Assembly (NCBI GenBank): GCA_030674185.1
Contig: JAPXFY010000015.1
Span: 25,971,043 to 26,035,042 of the forward strand
From: Monoplex corrugatus
Taxonomy: Eukaryota > Mollusca > Gastropoda > Littorinimorpha > Ranellidae
Direction of reading: 5' to 3'
DNA: 64,000 bases
Shown: positions 63,308 to 64,000 of the stretch, one piece after another
How positions within the stretch are numbered: the first letter of the stretch is position 1
How the letters are laid out: each line of letters opens with the position of its first letter
The notes under the pieces: model-generated
Database searches by the model: none
Told to the model about the DNA's origin: nothing
What the model saw: only the letters and a program-made list of their open reading frames with translations
Position numbers and translations under genes: made by a program

Positions 63308-64000
63308 TTTTTGCTGCCTTTCTTTTTCCAGATTGGTACCACGACTGCACGCTGCCAGTCTTCTGGGACTTTCCTCTCTGTCCATGCTTTCTGGAATATT
63401 GTGGTCAGCCAAGTGGTTCCTGTTTCTCCACATGCCAGGATAGCTTCGGTTGTAATGCCATCAATTCCTGCTGCTTTGTTCTTTGGGCTGGTCTTCAACG
63501 CCTGTTGTACCTCTGATCTCAGGATGTTTGGCTCTTCGTGTTCTGGATAGCTAGGGTGAAACTGGCTCTGTGTGTATCCCTGTCTGTTTGGGTTGAGGAG
63601 TTCCTTAAAATATTCTTGCCATCTCTTCTTGATGCCGTCTTCATCACTGATAGGGTTTCCATCTCTGTCATTGACTACTGTTGTTGGGCTGTATGGCTCG
63701 TCTCGTAATCTCATTGCTTTGACGCTTTTGTAAAAATGTCGTGTCGAGAGCTTGCACAGTTCGCTTAGTTCCTCTCCATATGTTTTCCATGATTGTTCTT
63801 TGGCCATTCTGACTGTCCTCTTGCTGTGTCTTCTTGCCACTCTATATTTCACGTAGTCCTCCTCTAGCTTTGATTTCACCCACACCTTGTACAACTTCTT
63901 CTTTTCCTTGATGGCCTCCTTTACTGTGTCATTCCACCAGGCTGTCTGCTTTACCTGCCCTTTTCCGGTCTTTGTGCCGCAGGTTTTACTAAGTGTGTCT
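63308..64000 (-). pseudogene. Reverse transcriptase N-terminal region (upstream of frameshift), partial
   Basis: Frame open from the window edge (codon at 63999) through AWWNDTVKEAIKEKKKLYK, KRWQEYFKELLN, SPKNKAAGIDGITTEAI (reverse transcriptase region 1), TIFQKAWTERKVPEDW and IWKKKGSKK, then into a wrong frame that stops at 63274. The frame continues at 63307 after a net one-base loss in the T5 run (plus strand) at 63308-63312. A 206-codon ATG frame at 63274-63894 is part of it. The start lies outside the window. Confidence 0.8.

Larger units (their letters stand above)
62016..64000 (-). mobile_element. RTE-like non-LTR retrotransposon, 3' part, runs off window
   Basis: Minus strand. Enters at the right edge within coding sequence, includes the whole reverse transcriptase domain and C-terminus, a stop at 62051, then directly GAGGATGGATAAAGTAAGTA and an (AAGTA)-type tail ending near 62016. 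Almost no 3' untranslated region. The endonuclease domain would lie beyond 64000. One frameshift at 63308-63312 is the only lesion seen. RTE assignment is by motif order and is moderate. Confidence 0.85.

Noticed and set aside
62555..63550. Several plus-strand frames (up to 151 codons) in the 62-64 kb LINE
   Set aside because: Antisense to the reverse transcriptase; no domains of their own.

Overview
This window looks like intergenic or heterochromatin-like DNA of a metazoan, most likely a marine mollusc and possibly a gastropod (low to moderate confidence). The reasons are dense (AC)n, (AG)n, (TTTG)n and (GATA)n microsatellites, several invertebrate-type non-LTR retrotransposon families, tRNA-like SINEs, and no bacterial-style gene order. 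I find no host gene I can name, and no rRNA, functional tRNA or CRISPR. Nearly every long open frame is a retroelement fragment or the translation of a simple repeat.

The main components are dispersed repeat families. (1) A ~530-bp retroposon, called S530 here, occurs as 15 full or partial copies. It has a conserved TATAAATAG near one end and a LINE-like tail at the other. (2) A 140-195-bp (473 bp in one copy) TTAA-flanked palindromic element with piggyBac-like ends has nine copies, complete or partial. (3) A ~570-610-bp terminal-inverted-repeat element, whose ends are short arrays of a 16-17-bp motif, has two copies in opposite orientation (20.1 and 31.9 kb). (4) LINE remnants include RTE/BovB-like pieces (several copies), CR1/L2-like pieces (26.7, 29.9 and 47.8 kb), an I/Nimbus-like RNase H end (46 kb plus detached 3' tails), an orphan endonuclease-like C-terminal domain (25.0-25.6 kb), and a large reverse transcriptase gene running off the right edge (62.0-64.0 kb, minus strand, one frameshift). 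(5) tRNA-like SINE heads lie near 16.7, 17.3, 17.9, 25.0, 53.2 and 58.3 kb.

Layout. 0-6.4 kb: RTE fragment, S530 copies and a 27-bp minisatellite grown inside one S530. 6.4-15.3 kb: microsatellites, dispersed repeats, LINE tails. 15.6-16.4 kb: 42-bp minisatellite. 16.4-22.5 kb: SINEs, S530, TTAA elements, first TIR element. 22.9-27.6 kb: LINE graveyard. 29.2-34.3 kb: a diverged ~490-bp tandem array interrupted by CR1, TTAA, TIR and RTE insertions. 36.8-38.05 kb: a 1.2-kb homopyrimidine tract. 40.3-43.9 kb: a duplicated single-copy-like segment. 44.6-46.9 kb: small tandem duplications and the I-like LINE. 48.5-50.3 kb: a 76-bp satellite related to LINE RNase H sequence, carrying a TTAA insertion. 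50.8-59.3 kb: mixed repeats and two unidentified short frames. 59.5-60.6 kb: a 46/50-bp satellite. 62-64 kb: LINE.

The elements do not form a pathway. Their relationship is insertional: several insertions can be read precisely because a paralogous empty site or target-site duplication is present in the same window. Coordinates of repeat edges are approximate to about 5-20 bases unless target duplications define them. Family names come from motif recognition by eye, not from database searches.
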